From: Firmicutes bacterium HGW-Firmicutes-7
GTDB lineage: Bacteria > Bacillota > Clostridia > Lachnospirales > Vallitaleaceae
Length of the DNA stretch: 64,000 nucleotides
Assembly: GCA_002841375.1 (NCBI GenBank)
Contig: PGZO01000005.1
Span: 124,001 to 188,000 of the forward strand
Direction: 5' to 3'
Shown: positions 33,136-41,709 of the stretch, piece after piece
Layout: the number at the start of each line of letters is the position of its first letter
Numbering within the stretch: position 1 is the first letter of the stretch
Program-made: the position numbers and the translations under genes
The notes under the pieces: model-generated
The model's database searches: none
Told to the model about the DNA's origin: nothing
Seen by the model: only the letters and a program-made list of their open reading frames with translations

Positions 33136-33474
33136 ATGAATAGTAAAACGCAAGTAATTGTTTTTGGATTGAAAGATGAGGCACCAGCAGAAAGTGGCTG
33201 TGGTTGTAGCTGTGGGGATACAGGCTGTGGACCAACACCAACTATGGGCGAAATGTACCAAGAGCTATCTGAATTTTTAACTACGAAAGTCGATAATATC
33301 GAATTTAAATTTGTTGATATTTTAGAAGATGAGCTGGAGGAACATGAGGATGTATTAGAATTGTTAGAAAAGCAATTTCCTATTCCGTTTACAAAAATAA
33401 ACGGTAAAATGGCTTTTTATGGCGGTATATCCAATGAAGCTATATATGAAGATATTAAAAAACTTAATGCTTAG
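33136..33474 (+). CDS. Cys-rich thioredoxin-fold protein (YuzD-like), copy 1
   Basis: 112 aa. VIVFGLKDEAPAES, a Cys-rich loop CGCSCGDTGCG (about residues 22-32), an acidic helix region and a cis-Pro-like PFTKINGKMAFYGG. The fold pattern resembles the YuzD/thioredoxin-like family, but the Cys loop is expanded. Start ATG 1 base after the arsA stop with TTGGAGGGAA, so it belongs to the ars operon. A metallochaperone role is plausible but inferred. Confidence 0.65.
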   Translation: MNSKTQVIVFGLKDEAPAESGCGCSCGDTGCGPTPTMGEMYQELSEFLTTKVDNIEFKFVDILEDELEEHEDVLELLEKQFPIPFTKINGKMAFYGGISNEAIYEDIKKLNA

Positions 33475-33560
33475 TTGAAGCACTGGTATTATTACAGACA
33501 TTTACTAATAGTGATGTTTAGACTGTGTATATTTATCAGTGAGAGGAGGGAAGCTTAATC

Positions 33561-33920
33561 GTGTACAAAAAAATTGAGGTTATTATATTTGGAATACGAG
33601 ATGAACCTTCATCTTCAGCTTGCGATTGTTGCTCAGGTGGATGTATTGGAATACTTGGACTTAAATCAAAAAATAAAATGGGTCATGAATTTGATGAGTT
33701 AAAAAGTTACATTGAAATGAAAAAGAACTATGAGAATGTAGAACTTAAATTTATTGATGTTCAAAAAGATAGTTATGAAGAACATGATGATGCAGTTAAT
33801 ATGTTAAATCAACATATGAAACTTCCATATACTAAAATTAATGGTCAAATGACGTATTATGGTAGTTTGTCCAAAGAATTCATTTGTGAAGATATCGAAG
33901 ACATTTTATTAAAAAGATGA
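33561..33920 (+). CDS. Cys-rich thioredoxin-fold protein, copy 2
   Basis: 119-aa paralog of the preceding protein: VIIFGIRDEPSSSA, Cys loop CDCCSGGC, then YTKINGQMTYYGSLS in the same positions as copy 1. Between them lie 86 bases without a clear terminator. GTG start after GAGGAGGGAA. Looks like a tandem duplication with divergence in the Cys loop, perhaps for different metals. Confidence 0.62.
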   Translation: MYKKIEVIIFGIRDEPSSSACDCCSGGCIGILGLKSKNKMGHEFDELKSYIEMKKNYENVELKFIDVQKDSYEEHDDAVNMLNQHMKLPYTKINGQMTYYGSLSKEFICEDIEDILLKR

Positions 33921-34014
33921 TGAGAAGTTTTAAAGTACCCTACTTCTTTAGTGGAGGAATGTTTGACTGTATTAACAATTAGAAAGTTTTCTATAAGAAG
34001 TATTTTTTAGTAAT

Positions 34015-34052
34015 GAGGCCCCTGAAAAAATTTAATTTTCAGGGGCCTCTAT
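34015..34052 (+). terminator. Terminator of the ars operon
   Basis: GAGGCCCCTGAAAA pairs with TTTTCAGGGGCCTC around a short AT loop; a T-rich tract follows. Confidence 0.9.
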
Positions 34053-34080
34053 TTCTGTTCTTAGGAGTTGCGGGTTGATG

Positions 34081-34109
34081 TTGACAATCATTATCAATTA
34101 GGATATAAT
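34081..34109 (+). promoter_or_regulatory. Promoter with overlapping Fur box
   Basis: TTGACA (34081-34086), 17 bases, TATAAT (34104-34109), both perfect. Between them TGACAATCATTATCA (34082-34096) matches the Fur 15-mer TGATAATnATTATCA with one difference. A Fur-type repressor bound here would cover the promoter. Confidence 0.7.
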
Positions 34110-34154
34110 TTTTATGACTTTCTAAATACAACTTAATAAAAAAAGAGGTACAAA

Positions 34155-35363
34155 ATGCTTTTTAACCTAAATGAATTTTTGATTTCCATATCTTTTGCAC
34201 TTGATTTTGTGGAAATGGATATATTTGGCGTTGTAACAAATCATTCAAAAAGAGTTGCATATATATCTATGAGAATTGCAGAAAAGCTTGGGCTTTCCCA
34301 AGAAGAAATATTTGATATTATATCCTTATCTATTCTTCATGATAATGGGGCAAGCCATAAAAGACTACATAATAGTTTGCATAAAAGTAAAGAGGACCTT
34401 TTGTCCATTGAAAGCCAAAAGGAACATGGTATAAAAGGGGAAGAGAATATTAAAGAATATCCCTTCTTAACAAACGTTGACAATGTCATAAAGTATCATC
34501 ATGAAAATTATGATGGGACGGGCTTTTTTGGCATTATTGGAGAAGAGATCCCAATCATGTCACAAATTATAAAATTGGCAGACACTGTTGAACTGAATTG
34601 TAATTTAAATGAAATGTATATAGAAGACAAGGGAAAGATACTAAGCTTTTTAAGAAATAATGAAAACACTATTTTTTCTTCTAAGCTGGTTTATGCCTTT
34701 ACTGAAATAAGTCAAATACCTGCTTTTTGGCTTGACTTAAGAGATGACTTTATCAATTTCTTCTTTCAACGAAATATGCCAAAGTTTTCTATCCAGTTGC
34801 CATTATGTAAAATACATAACATTACAAAAATCTTTTCAAATATTGTTGATTCTAAGTCAAGGTTTACGCAACTTCATTCGACAGAGCTATCAGAAAAGGC
34901 ACGAATAATGGGACGATTTTACAATAAACCAATAGATGAGATCTATAAAATTATGATTGCAGCAGACTTACATGATATTGGTAAGCTTGCCATTAGTAAT
35001 GACATACTTGACAAGCCAACAAAACTCAACGATAGAGAGTTTGATATTATAAAACAGCATTCTTATTTTACTAGATTAAGTTTACAGCAAATTCATGGTT
35101 TTGAAGATATCACCGAATGGGCTTCAAATCATCATGAGAAATTAAATGGTAAAGGGTATCCTTTGGGTAAGAATAGGGATGAATTAGACTTTAATTCGCG
35201 TTTAATTGCATGTTTGGATGTCTACCAAGCACTGATGGAAGAAAGACCTTATCGTAAAGCTATGACACAGTATAAAGCTACTAAAATATTAAGGGAAATG
35301 ATAAAAGACGGATCCCTCGATGAAAAGATAACAAATGATATTATTGTTGTTTTTAGCACCTAG
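34155..35363 (+). CDS. Tandem HD / HD-GYP domain protein
   Basis: 402-aa cytoplasmic protein with two HD-type phosphohydrolase domains. The first (about 20-160) has NHSKRVA, ILHDNGA and KYHHENYDGTGFFG, a diverged site. The second (about 230-400) has ADLHDIGKLAI and NHHEKLNGKGYPLG, the HD-GYP pattern. HD-GYP proteins hydrolyse c-di-GMP or related cyclic dinucleotides. No sensor or membrane domain. The promoter carries a Fur box, so expression probably rises under iron limitation; that is inference. Confidence 0.85.
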   Translation: MLFNLNEFLISISFALDFVEMDIFGVVTNHSKRVAYISMRIAEKLGLSQEEIFDIISLSILHDNGASHKRLHNSLHKSKEDLLSIESQKEHGIKGEENIKEYPFLTNVDNVIKYHHENYDGTGFFGIIGEEIPIMSQIIKLADTVELNCNLNEMYIEDKGKILSFLRNNENTIFSSKLVYAFTEISQIPAFWLDLRDDFINFFFQRNMPKFSIQLPLCKIHNITKIFSNIVDSKSRFTQLHSTELSEKARIMGRFYNKPIDEIYKIMIAADLHDIGKLAISNDILDKPTKLNDREFDIIKQHSYFTRLSLQQIHGFEDITEWASNHHEKLNGKGYPLGKNRDELDFNSRLIACLDVYQALMEERPYRKAMTQYKATKILREMIKDGSLDEKITNDIIVVFST

Positions 35364-35385
35364 TTTATGTGAATGAAAGAAATTA

Positions 35386-35430
35386 AAAGACTATATATCC
35401 TTTGGCTTAAAAAGATATATAGTCTTTTAA
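35386..35430. terminator. Bidirectional terminator
   Basis: AAAAGACTATATATC pairs with GATATATAGTCTTTT; A-run and T-run on either side serve both convergent genes. Confidence 0.85.
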
Positions 35431-35457
35431 ATGATGCTTTTCTTATGTATTCTATCT

Positions 35458-36696
35458 TTAAATAATTTCTTTTACTTCTCTTAAAATACTTTCTTCAGTA
35501 AAATCTTGGATGAAGGAATGAACTATTTTACCGTTTTTAGTAAGAACAACTGCAGGAAATTCCTTGATATTTAAACGATCAGCAAGGCCGGTCGACTTGT
35601 AAACATCAACTCTATTAACTTGAACTTGACCAATTAAACCTTCTTCAATTTTTTTTACAGATGTTAAAAACTCTCTTGAAGGGGCATCAACTGCGTTATA
35701 GATGTAAGTTAAGCCAGGTTTTTCCTTTTGTAAAATAATGTCGTGAAAGCACTCACTTTCAGCGATATATTTTTCAGCTGCAAAGCCTGCAATGGCACCA
35801 TCACCAACAGCTGTAGCAATTTGCTTTAACCATTTCTCTACAACATCGCCACAAGCAAAAACACCTTCAACATTTGTAGCCATTTTTTCATTTGCAACAA
35901 TATATCCTTGAGGGGTTAAATTGATTTGATCTTTAAATATCTCTGTATTTGGAATATAACCTATAAATTCAAAACAAGTATCACAAGAAATCGGAATTAA
36001 ATCTCCTGTTTTTACATTTTTTAGTACAACTGTATCTAGGTGACCTTCACCTTCAAAAGATTCGACTACGGTATTCCACATGAATGACATCTTAGGATTT
36101 TGTAGTGCTGCTTCTTTTGCAATTTCATTACAATCCATTTTTCCTTCATCATGTAAAACAGATACGATGATTTTGTCAGCGAATTTGGTTAAAAACATTC
36201 CTTCTTCAATAGCAGCGTCACCACTACCAATTACAACGACAGTTTTACCAGTATTAGCAGCAGCATCACAGGTTGCACAAAAAGAAATACCTTTATCAAA
36301 AAGATAGTTTTCTTCATTTTTAGCTTTTGTAATTCTAGGACGTCCGCCAGTTGCTAAAATGACAGTTTTGGCGATATATTTATTTCTAAAAGTTTCAACT
36401 ACTTTTTCCTCGCCTTCAAGGTCCACACTTTTCACATCGGTCAGTTTAAATACTACGCCCATTTTTTTAGCTTGTTCTTTCATTAGGTTTGTAATATCTT
36501 CACCTTTTGGGCTATTTGGAAAACCAGGATAATTTTCAACTTCATTTGTATAAGTTGCAAGGCCACCAACCAAAGATTTTTCTAAAAGCAATGTTTTAAG
36601 GCGGGCTCTTCCAGCATAAATGCCAGCTGTTAAACCTGCAGCGCCACCTCCAATAACAATGACATCATAGTTTTCTACAACTTTTTCACGGGCCAT
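35458..36696 (-). CDS. Thioredoxin reductase fused to a Cys-less thioredoxin-like domain
   Basis: 412 aa. Residues 1-310: flavin disulfide reductase with FAD site GGGAAGLTAGIYAGRA, redox CATC (SFCATCDAA), NAD(P)H site GSGDAAIEEG and C-terminal FACGDVVEKWLKQIATAVGDGA. Residues about 320-412: thioredoxin-like domain with cis-Pro loop EFPAVVLTKNGK, but NAVDAPS stands where WCGPC is expected. The extra domain therefore cannot do disulfide exchange by itself and may be a docking module. Last gene of the minus-strand sulfur-uptake operon. TGGAGGAT precedes the ATG. Confidence 0.88.
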   Translation of the reverse strand: MAREKVVENYDVIVIGGGAAGLTAGIYAGRARLKTLLLEKSLVGGLATYTNEVENYPGFPNSPKGEDITNLMKEQAKKMGVVFKLTDVKSVDLEGEEKVVETFRNKYIAKTVILATGGRPRITKAKNEENYLFDKGISFCATCDAAANTGKTVVVIGSGDAAIEEGMFLTKFADKIIVSVLHDEGKMDCNEIAKEAALQNPKMSFMWNTVVESFEGEGHLDTVVLKNVKTGDLIPISCDTCFEFIGYIPNTEIFKDQINLTPQGYIVANEKMATNVEGVFACGDVVEKWLKQIATAVGDGAIAGFAAEKYIAESECFHDIILQKEKPGLTYIYNAVDAPSREFLTSVKKIEEGLIGQVQVNRVDVYKSTGLADRLNIKEFPAVVLTKNGKIVHSFIQDFTEESILREVKEII

Positions 36697-36717
36697 GTTA
36701 GATCCTCCATAATTTTT

Positions 36718-37275
36718 TTACATAAAATACTTAACAAGTAATTTCCCACCTACAATTGCACCACCGAACATGCCAATGGCAAAAATCCACCCAGAGAGGG
36801 ATAAGGAAGAAATACCGCTAAATAAGGCACCAATGTTACAGCCATATGCAATTCTTGCACCATAGCCCATTAGTAAACCTCCTAAAATGGCAGCAAATAT
36901 TTGCTTTTTAGATTTTATTTTTTTTATCTTAAATTGAGATGCAAGTAATGTTGCTAGTAGTGCACCAATGATAATACCAATGTTTCTTATTGAACCAGGA
37001 TCTTTAAGAAAGCCTGCTTGTAAAGTGGCTTGCGCACCATCACTACTAAAATAGTACCATTTGTCAACACTACCTCCAAGCGCTTCATAAATCCAAGCAC
37101 CCCAATTTGCAAAGGCACCAGTAACACCCCATGGGTTTTTAGTTGTTGCAAGCGTAACGATTTGAAACAGAGATAAAAGAACTGCCCCAGTTATATAGGG
37201 CCAAGCATCCTTTAACCATCTTTTGTAAAACTCATTTTTATTTATTTTGTTAATTAGCTCTTTATAAGCACTCAA
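36718..37275 (-). CDS. YeeE/YedE-family transporter, second half
   Basis: 185-aa membrane protein, about five helices, with YGARIAYGCNIGALFSG, the Cys motif of the YeeE/TsuA thiosulfate-transporter family. TTG start after AGGAGGTCATAC. With the 235-aa protein upstream in the operon it makes up one split transporter. Substrate inferred from the TusA partner and family. Confidence 0.82.
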   Translation of the reverse strand: MSAYKELINKINKNEFYKRWLKDAWPYITGAVLLSLFQIVTLATTKNPWGVTGAFANWGAWIYEALGGSVDKWYYFSSDGAQATLQAGFLKDPGSIRNIGIIIGALLATLLASQFKIKKIKSKKQIFAAILGGLLMGYGARIAYGCNIGALFSGISSLSLSGWIFAIGMFGGAIVGGKLLVKYFM

Positions 37276-37319
37276 TGTATGACCTCCTACTAATTATTGA
37301 GTATGAAAGTTCTGTCATA

Positions 37320-37547
37320 CTATTTTGTTTTTTCAATAATGACTTCCCATTCGCCGTCATCAACTTCCTCAACTTCAACATTGTAACCTTCTTTACGAGC
37401 CCATTCAGGTACGTTTTTCATTGCACAACTATGGTCGATCTGTACAATTAATAAATCACCAAGCGCTAATTCCTTAAGTTTGTTTTGAGCTTTTATTAAT
37501 GGAACAGGACACGCCTCGCCCATACAATCTAATACGACTTCATTCAT
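37320..37547 (-). CDS. TusA/YeeD-family sulfur carrier
   Basis: 75 aa with DCMGEACPVPLIKAQNKL; the Cys in CPxP is the sulfur-accepting residue. Located between the two transporter halves, as YeeD/TsuB is beside YeeE/TsuA. Probably takes sulfur from imported thiosulfate. TAGGAGGAT before the ATG. Confidence 0.9.
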   Translation of the reverse strand: MNEVVLDCMGEACPVPLIKAQNKLKELALGDLLIVQIDHSCAMKNVPEWARKEGYNVEVEEVDDGEWEVIIEKTK

Positions 37548-37584
37548 AGTTATATCCTCCTATAATTTGGTTTTAATTTTTAAT

Positions 37585-38292
37585 TTAATTATTTTGTTGA
37601 TCTTTAATCGTGCGTGCTTTTTGATACTTTTCAGCAGCTATGTATAAAAATAAAATAATCAGTAGCTGTACGATGACTGCACCAAACCATCCAAAGATGT
37701 CAGGTAGAAAAATAGGTTTACCTTTTGAGATGACATGAAATTTCCACCATTCAAAATCATGTGCAGCCCATAATGAACCAATGACAAAAAAGATCAATGA
37801 GAGAATTTGCATAGTGAATCCTTCTCCAACACGCATTAGTGTACCAGATGCACATCCTCCAGCGATTACCATTCCAATTCCAAAGAGGAAAGCGCCAATT
37901 ATAGTTGCAAAGCTTATTGGTACCACATAACCCATACCAGGAATCGGTAAACCACTCTGAAGATAACCGTACTTAATTGCGGTAAACCCAATGGTAGTAA
38001 TTGCAAAGGCTACTAAGACCATTCGGGTTACGGAAGTACTACCTGTTAAATAAGGATCTCTCATAGAAGCTGTAAAGCAAAATCTTGACTTTTGTAATAT
38101 AAAACCAAAACAAATACCGGTGATGAAAAATAAGGCTAAATTGCTTGATTGAATATTTAGCATAATACCCATACCAATCGTAATAAGGAGCAATAAAACG
38201 CCAAAAGGTATTTGATTGACTTTAGGTTTTCTAGTACTTGCTCTAGAACGTGGACTTCGTTGAATAGATGAGACGGTTTCATTTTCGCTCAT
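37585..38292 (-). CDS. YeeE/YedE-family transporter, first half
   Basis: 235-aa membrane protein. After a basic N-terminal segment come about six helices including FGFILQKSRFCFTASMRD and VIAGGCASGTLMRVGEG, the two Cys motifs of the family. Together with the second half it gives the expected three conserved Cys sites. ATG at 38292 has AAGGAG 9 bases upstream. First gene of the minus-strand operon, divergent from the LysR gene. Confidence 0.82.
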   Translation of the reverse strand: MSENETVSSIQRSPRSRASTRKPKVNQIPFGVLLLLITIGMGIMLNIQSSNLALFFITGICFGFILQKSRFCFTASMRDPYLTGSTSVTRMVLVAFAITTIGFTAIKYGYLQSGLPIPGMGYVVPISFATIIGAFLFGIGMVIAGGCASGTLMRVGEGFTMQILSLIFFVIGSLWAAHDFEWWKFHVISKGKPIFLPDIFGWFGAVIVQLLIILFLYIAAEKYQKARTIKDQQNN

Positions 38293-38529
38293 AATCAAAC
38301 ACTCCTTAATTGTTTATTAGACTTTAAATGAGCGACTTGGTTAAAAGTTTAACGAAAATTGATGTCGTTGGTTATTCATTTTAACAAGAAGCACATAAAA
38401 AGCTGTAAATGGTGCATAAGTCTGTTACATTTTTATATTTCCCAATTAATATAATATCATATTATTCATAAGAGTTACATTAGGTTTATCAATGCTGCAT
38501 TCGTATTTTTAATAGCGTGCAATAATTAT

Positions 38530-38548
38530 TTGTTGAAAAAATCAACAA
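38530..38548. promoter_or_regulatory. LysR-type operator candidate
   Basis: TTGTTGA and TCAACAA flank five A residues: a perfect dyad in the divergent region, 43 bases upstream of the LysR start. It has the T-N11-A core of LysR sites. Likely used for autoregulation and control of the sulfur operon. The rest of the gap (38293-38590) is AT-rich with no other clear feature. Confidence 0.55.
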
Positions 38549-38590
38549 TATCCTTTATAGTAAAGAAAAACATACTTGGAGGTGATATTA

Positions 38591-39490
38591 ATGCATATTG
38601 ATTCTTTGAAATATTTTATTGACGTCGTTCAAGAAAAAAGTATTTCTAAAGTGGCTCAAAAAATGCATATATCCCAATCAGCGCTTAGTCAACATATACA
38701 GAAGTTAGAAGAAGATTTTGGGCACAAACTTTTGATTAGAAGTAATAAAGGTGTTGAAGTAACTGAAATTGGCGAGATTGTATTAAAGTATTCTAATAAT
38801 ATCTTAAGAAATTACGAAAAGATGTTTATAGAAATAAAAGCGTATGGTGAGGATAATAATAGAATATGTATAAATGGGACAAGTGCATTAGTTGCCTATT
38901 CTTTGCCTTGTGTTATTTATAAAATAAAAAAGAAGTTTCCTAATTATATCTTTGAAATGAGTGCAAGTACAGTTGAACAGTTAATTGTTGATATTCAAAA
39001 TGATATATGCGATTTTGGGTTTATTGACGCGAAGCCCGATGACATATATAATCTATACTCTTATAAAATGGGAAAAGAAAGGGTCGTGCTTATTGCTCCT
39101 CCAAAATATAAAATATCAGATGTAATTAAACTTGAAGATTTACTAGGCGTGGATTTGATTAATTGTACGATGAATTCTCAAACTGCGACCTTACTTGAGA
39201 GAGAATTAGAGAAGATCAATAAATCTTCTAAGGATTTAAAGATCATTTTTAATGTGGATTCTATTAGTGCTGTGAAATCATCGGTTACAAATGGTCATGG
39301 TGTTGCTTTTGTCCCCTACGAAGCAATTAAACATGAATTATACGAGAAGGCTATTAAGATCGTTGATATTGAGAATGTGAATTTCGATTATGACATCTAT
39401 TTAATCAGTAAAAGAATGGTTGACTTAGCAAAAGCAGCAAAAGAATCGTTAGAGTATTTAATAGAGATTGGTAGAAAAAGTTTTTGTTAG
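38591..39490 (+). CDS. LysR-family transcriptional regulator
   Basis: 299 aa: N-terminal winged HTH (SISKVAQKMHISQSALSQHIQKLEEDFG, about residues 16-43) and a substrate-binding-like effector domain from about 90. ATG at 38591 follows GGAGGTGAT; the ATG at 38576 overlaps that site. Divergent from the sulfur-uptake operon, so probably its regulator, by analogy with CysB/CysL-type control. Confidence 0.9.
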   Translation: MHIDSLKYFIDVVQEKSISKVAQKMHISQSALSQHIQKLEEDFGHKLLIRSNKGVEVTEIGEIVLKYSNNILRNYEKMFIEIKAYGEDNNRICINGTSALVAYSLPCVIYKIKKKFPNYIFEMSASTVEQLIVDIQNDICDFGFIDAKPDDIYNLYSYKMGKERVVLIAPPKYKISDVIKLEDLLGVDLINCTMNSQTATLLERELEKINKSSKDLKIIFNVDSISAVKSSVTNGHGVAFVPYEAIKHELYEKAIKIVDIENVNFDYDIYLISKRMVDLAKAAKESLEYLIEIGRKSFC

Positions 39491-39492
39491 TT

Positions 39493-39711
39493 TTACGTTT
39501 TCGTTAATGTGATTTCCCATACACCGTTAAGGACCTCGTCAAAGACACATAAAACTGAGGTGTTTGTAAAGTAATCTTTTATGGACTCTACAACACAGCT
39601 ATGATCTGTAACCAGGAGAATACTTTCATTTATTGGTAATATGCGAAGTGCAGCTTTTGTTTTTATTAAGGGCATGGGACAATAATCACCTAAGCAGTTG
39701 ATCTTTTTCAT
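39493..39711 (-). CDS. Second TusA-family protein
   Basis: 72 aa with CLGDYCPMPLIKTKAALR, CPMP being the sulfur-carrier Cys motif. Convergent with the LysR gene, two bases apart. ATG at 39711 has AAGGAG upstream; the longer frame to 39735 lacks a site. May serve as an additional sulfur carrier. Confidence 0.85.
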   Translation of the reverse strand: MKKINCLGDYCPMPLIKTKAALRILPINESILLVTDHSCVVESIKDYFTNTSVLCVFDEVLNGVWEITLTKT

Positions 39712-39838
39712 GTAAAGCTCCTTATAATTGAACAATAAGTAAGATTCTTCTCTTTATTTTACACCAAATTGTGCGTCTTTAACAGAACTATATTATATAC
39801 TTCAATAAATAATCTACATTAGAAATCGAGGCGAAGTA

Positions 39839-40981
39839 GTGAAAAGTTTGTTTAATGTACCATATAAATCTAATAATGAATTACTTTATATACAGGATGC
39901 TATTCAACTTGGTAAAACAGGAGGAGATGGCTGTTATACAGCGTTATGTCAAAGAAAATTAGAAGAAGTTTTGAAAAGCAACAAAATTTTAATGACAACT
40001 TCCTGTACTCATGCATTAGAACTTGTTTTTGAACTTATAGAGTTAAAAGATTTTGAAGTAATTATGCCTTCCTACAACTATCCATCTACGGCAAATTCAG
40101 TTTTATTAAAAGGTGGAAAAGTTGTTTTTACAGAAGTTAATAAAGAAAATTTGTGCATTGATGTACATAAAATTGAAGAAAAAATTACGCCAAAGACCAA
40201 AGCAATCCTTGTCGTACATTATGGCGGTACAAGCTGTGATATGGAGCCTATTATGGCGTTAGCTGATAAATATCACTTATATGTTGTCGAAGATGTAGCC
40301 CAAGGGTTTTTAAGTAGCTATAAAAATAAATGGCTTGGAACCATTGGGCACTTTGGATGTTATAGTTTTCATGAAACAAAAAATATAAACTGTGGTGAAG
40401 GTGGTGCGCTAAGTATTAATAGTATTGATCACTCCTTGATTGAAAAAGCAGAGAATATTCGTCAGAAGGGTACGAACCGAAGTGCCTATGATAGAGGTGA
40501 GGTTGCTTTTTATGAATGGGTTAGTAAAGGATCAAGCTATTCACCATCAGAAATATTAATGGCCTATTTATTTGCCCAATTGGAAGTGGCAGAGCTCCTT
40601 CAAATGAGAAGAAGAGACCTATTTCAACATTATTATAAGCTGTTTCAAGCAACTGCTTATCCTAGCATTGAAGCTTTTTCAAGCGGGAATATGTATGGAG
40701 CGTTTAATGCACATATATTCTATGTTATTTTTAAGACTGAGAATTATGCCAGATGTTTTATGGAACAATTAAGGAGTAACAACATAAATGCATATACCCA
40801 TTTTATACCTTTACATTTGAGTAAAATGGGGAAAAATTTAGGGTATCATAAGGAAGATTTCCCTTATGAAGCCAGTGTTTGTAAAAGATTAGTTCGGTTA
40901 CCTATTCATAGTATGATGGAGCAAGATACAATAGACTTTACTATGAAAGAAATTCATGAAGTCTTAATGAGGTTAAAATGA
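39839..40981 (+). CDS. WecE-like sugar aminotransferase (DegT family)
   Basis: 380-aa PLP-dependent aminotransferase. The PLP Lys is in SFHETKNINCGEGGAL, close to WecE/RffA, which makes dTDP-4-amino-4,6-dideoxygalactose. Other conserved parts: MPSYNYPSTANSVLL and VVEDVAQGF. GTG start preceded by GAGGCGAAG. Overlaps the next gene by 4 bases. Heads a five-gene unit of mixed content. Confidence 0.88.
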   Translation: MKSLFNVPYKSNNELLYIQDAIQLGKTGGDGCYTALCQRKLEEVLKSNKILMTTSCTHALELVFELIELKDFEVIMPSYNYPSTANSVLLKGGKVVFTEVNKENLCIDVHKIEEKITPKTKAILVVHYGGTSCDMEPIMALADKYHLYVVEDVAQGFLSSYKNKWLGTIGHFGCYSFHETKNINCGEGGALSINSIDHSLIEKAENIRQKGTNRSAYDRGEVAFYEWVSKGSSYSPSEILMAYLFAQLEVAELLQMRRRDLFQHYYKLFQATAYPSIEAFSSGNMYGAFNAHIFYVIFKTENYARCFMEQLRSNNINAYTHFIPLHLSKMGKNLGYHKEDFPYEASVCKRLVRLPIHSMMEQDTIDFTMKEIHEVLMRLK

Positions 40982-41709
40982 TATCAATAATTGTACCCGT
41001 ATATAACTCGGGAAAAACATTAAAAAATCTGTGTATGGAAATCATTGAAGTCATGGGAATCATGCAGCAAAACTATGAAATAATTTTAGTCAATGATGCA
41101 AGTAGGGATAACAGTTGTCATGTCATAAAAAAATTAGCTAGTAATCATATGCATATTATAGGTATTCATTTGGCAAAGAATGTAGGTCAGCAAAACGCGC
41201 TATTATGTGGTATTAGGTATTCTACCGGTGACTATGTTATAACGATTGATGATGATCTTCAATATACACCCTTTGATATTCCTAAGCTTTTACATAAAAT
41301 TCATCAAGGTTATGATGTTGTATATGGTATACCTATACAGAAAGAGCATAATGTTTATAGAAATATTGGGACAAGGTTTAAACATAATGTTTTCAATCAT
41401 TTTCTAAAAAAACCTGAGCATATTTGTATTACAAGCTTTAGAATTCTGAGTAAAAGACTAGTGGATAAAATAATTATGGATAACAATAGTTTTGTATATT
41501 TATCTGCTGCAACATTTAAAAATACTCAAAACGTTGCTAATGTAAAAGTACATCATTATAAACGGGCGTATGGTCAATCCAATTACAGCATACCTAAACT
41601 TTTCAAGCTGATGTTTAATATTTTAATCTATTATAGCGATTGGGTATTATTCAAACCGCTAAAAAAACACAAACATCAGTATCATATAAAGGAGATTATA
41701 ATCAATTGA
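40978..41709 (+). CDS. Glycosyltransferase family 2
   Basis: 243 aa, GT-A fold: ISIIVPVYNSGKTL, NDASRDNS and the metal site IDDDLQY. The HLAKNVGQQNALLCGI pattern is like dolichol/undecaprenyl-phosphate sugar transferases, without membrane helices. Translationally coupled to both neighbours (ATGA upstream, TTGA downstream). Acceptor unknown. Confidence 0.88.
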   Translation: MISIIVPVYNSGKTLKNLCMEIIEVMGIMQQNYEIILVNDASRDNSCHVIKKLASNHMHIIGIHLAKNVGQQNALLCGIRYSTGDYVITIDDDLQYTPFDIPKLLHKIHQGYDVVYGIPIQKEHNVYRNIGTRFKHNVFNHFLKKPEHICITSFRILSKRLVDKIIMDNNSFVYLSAATFKNTQNVANVKVHHYKRAYGQSNYSIPKLFKLMFNILIYYSDWVLFKPLKKHKHQYHIKEIIIN

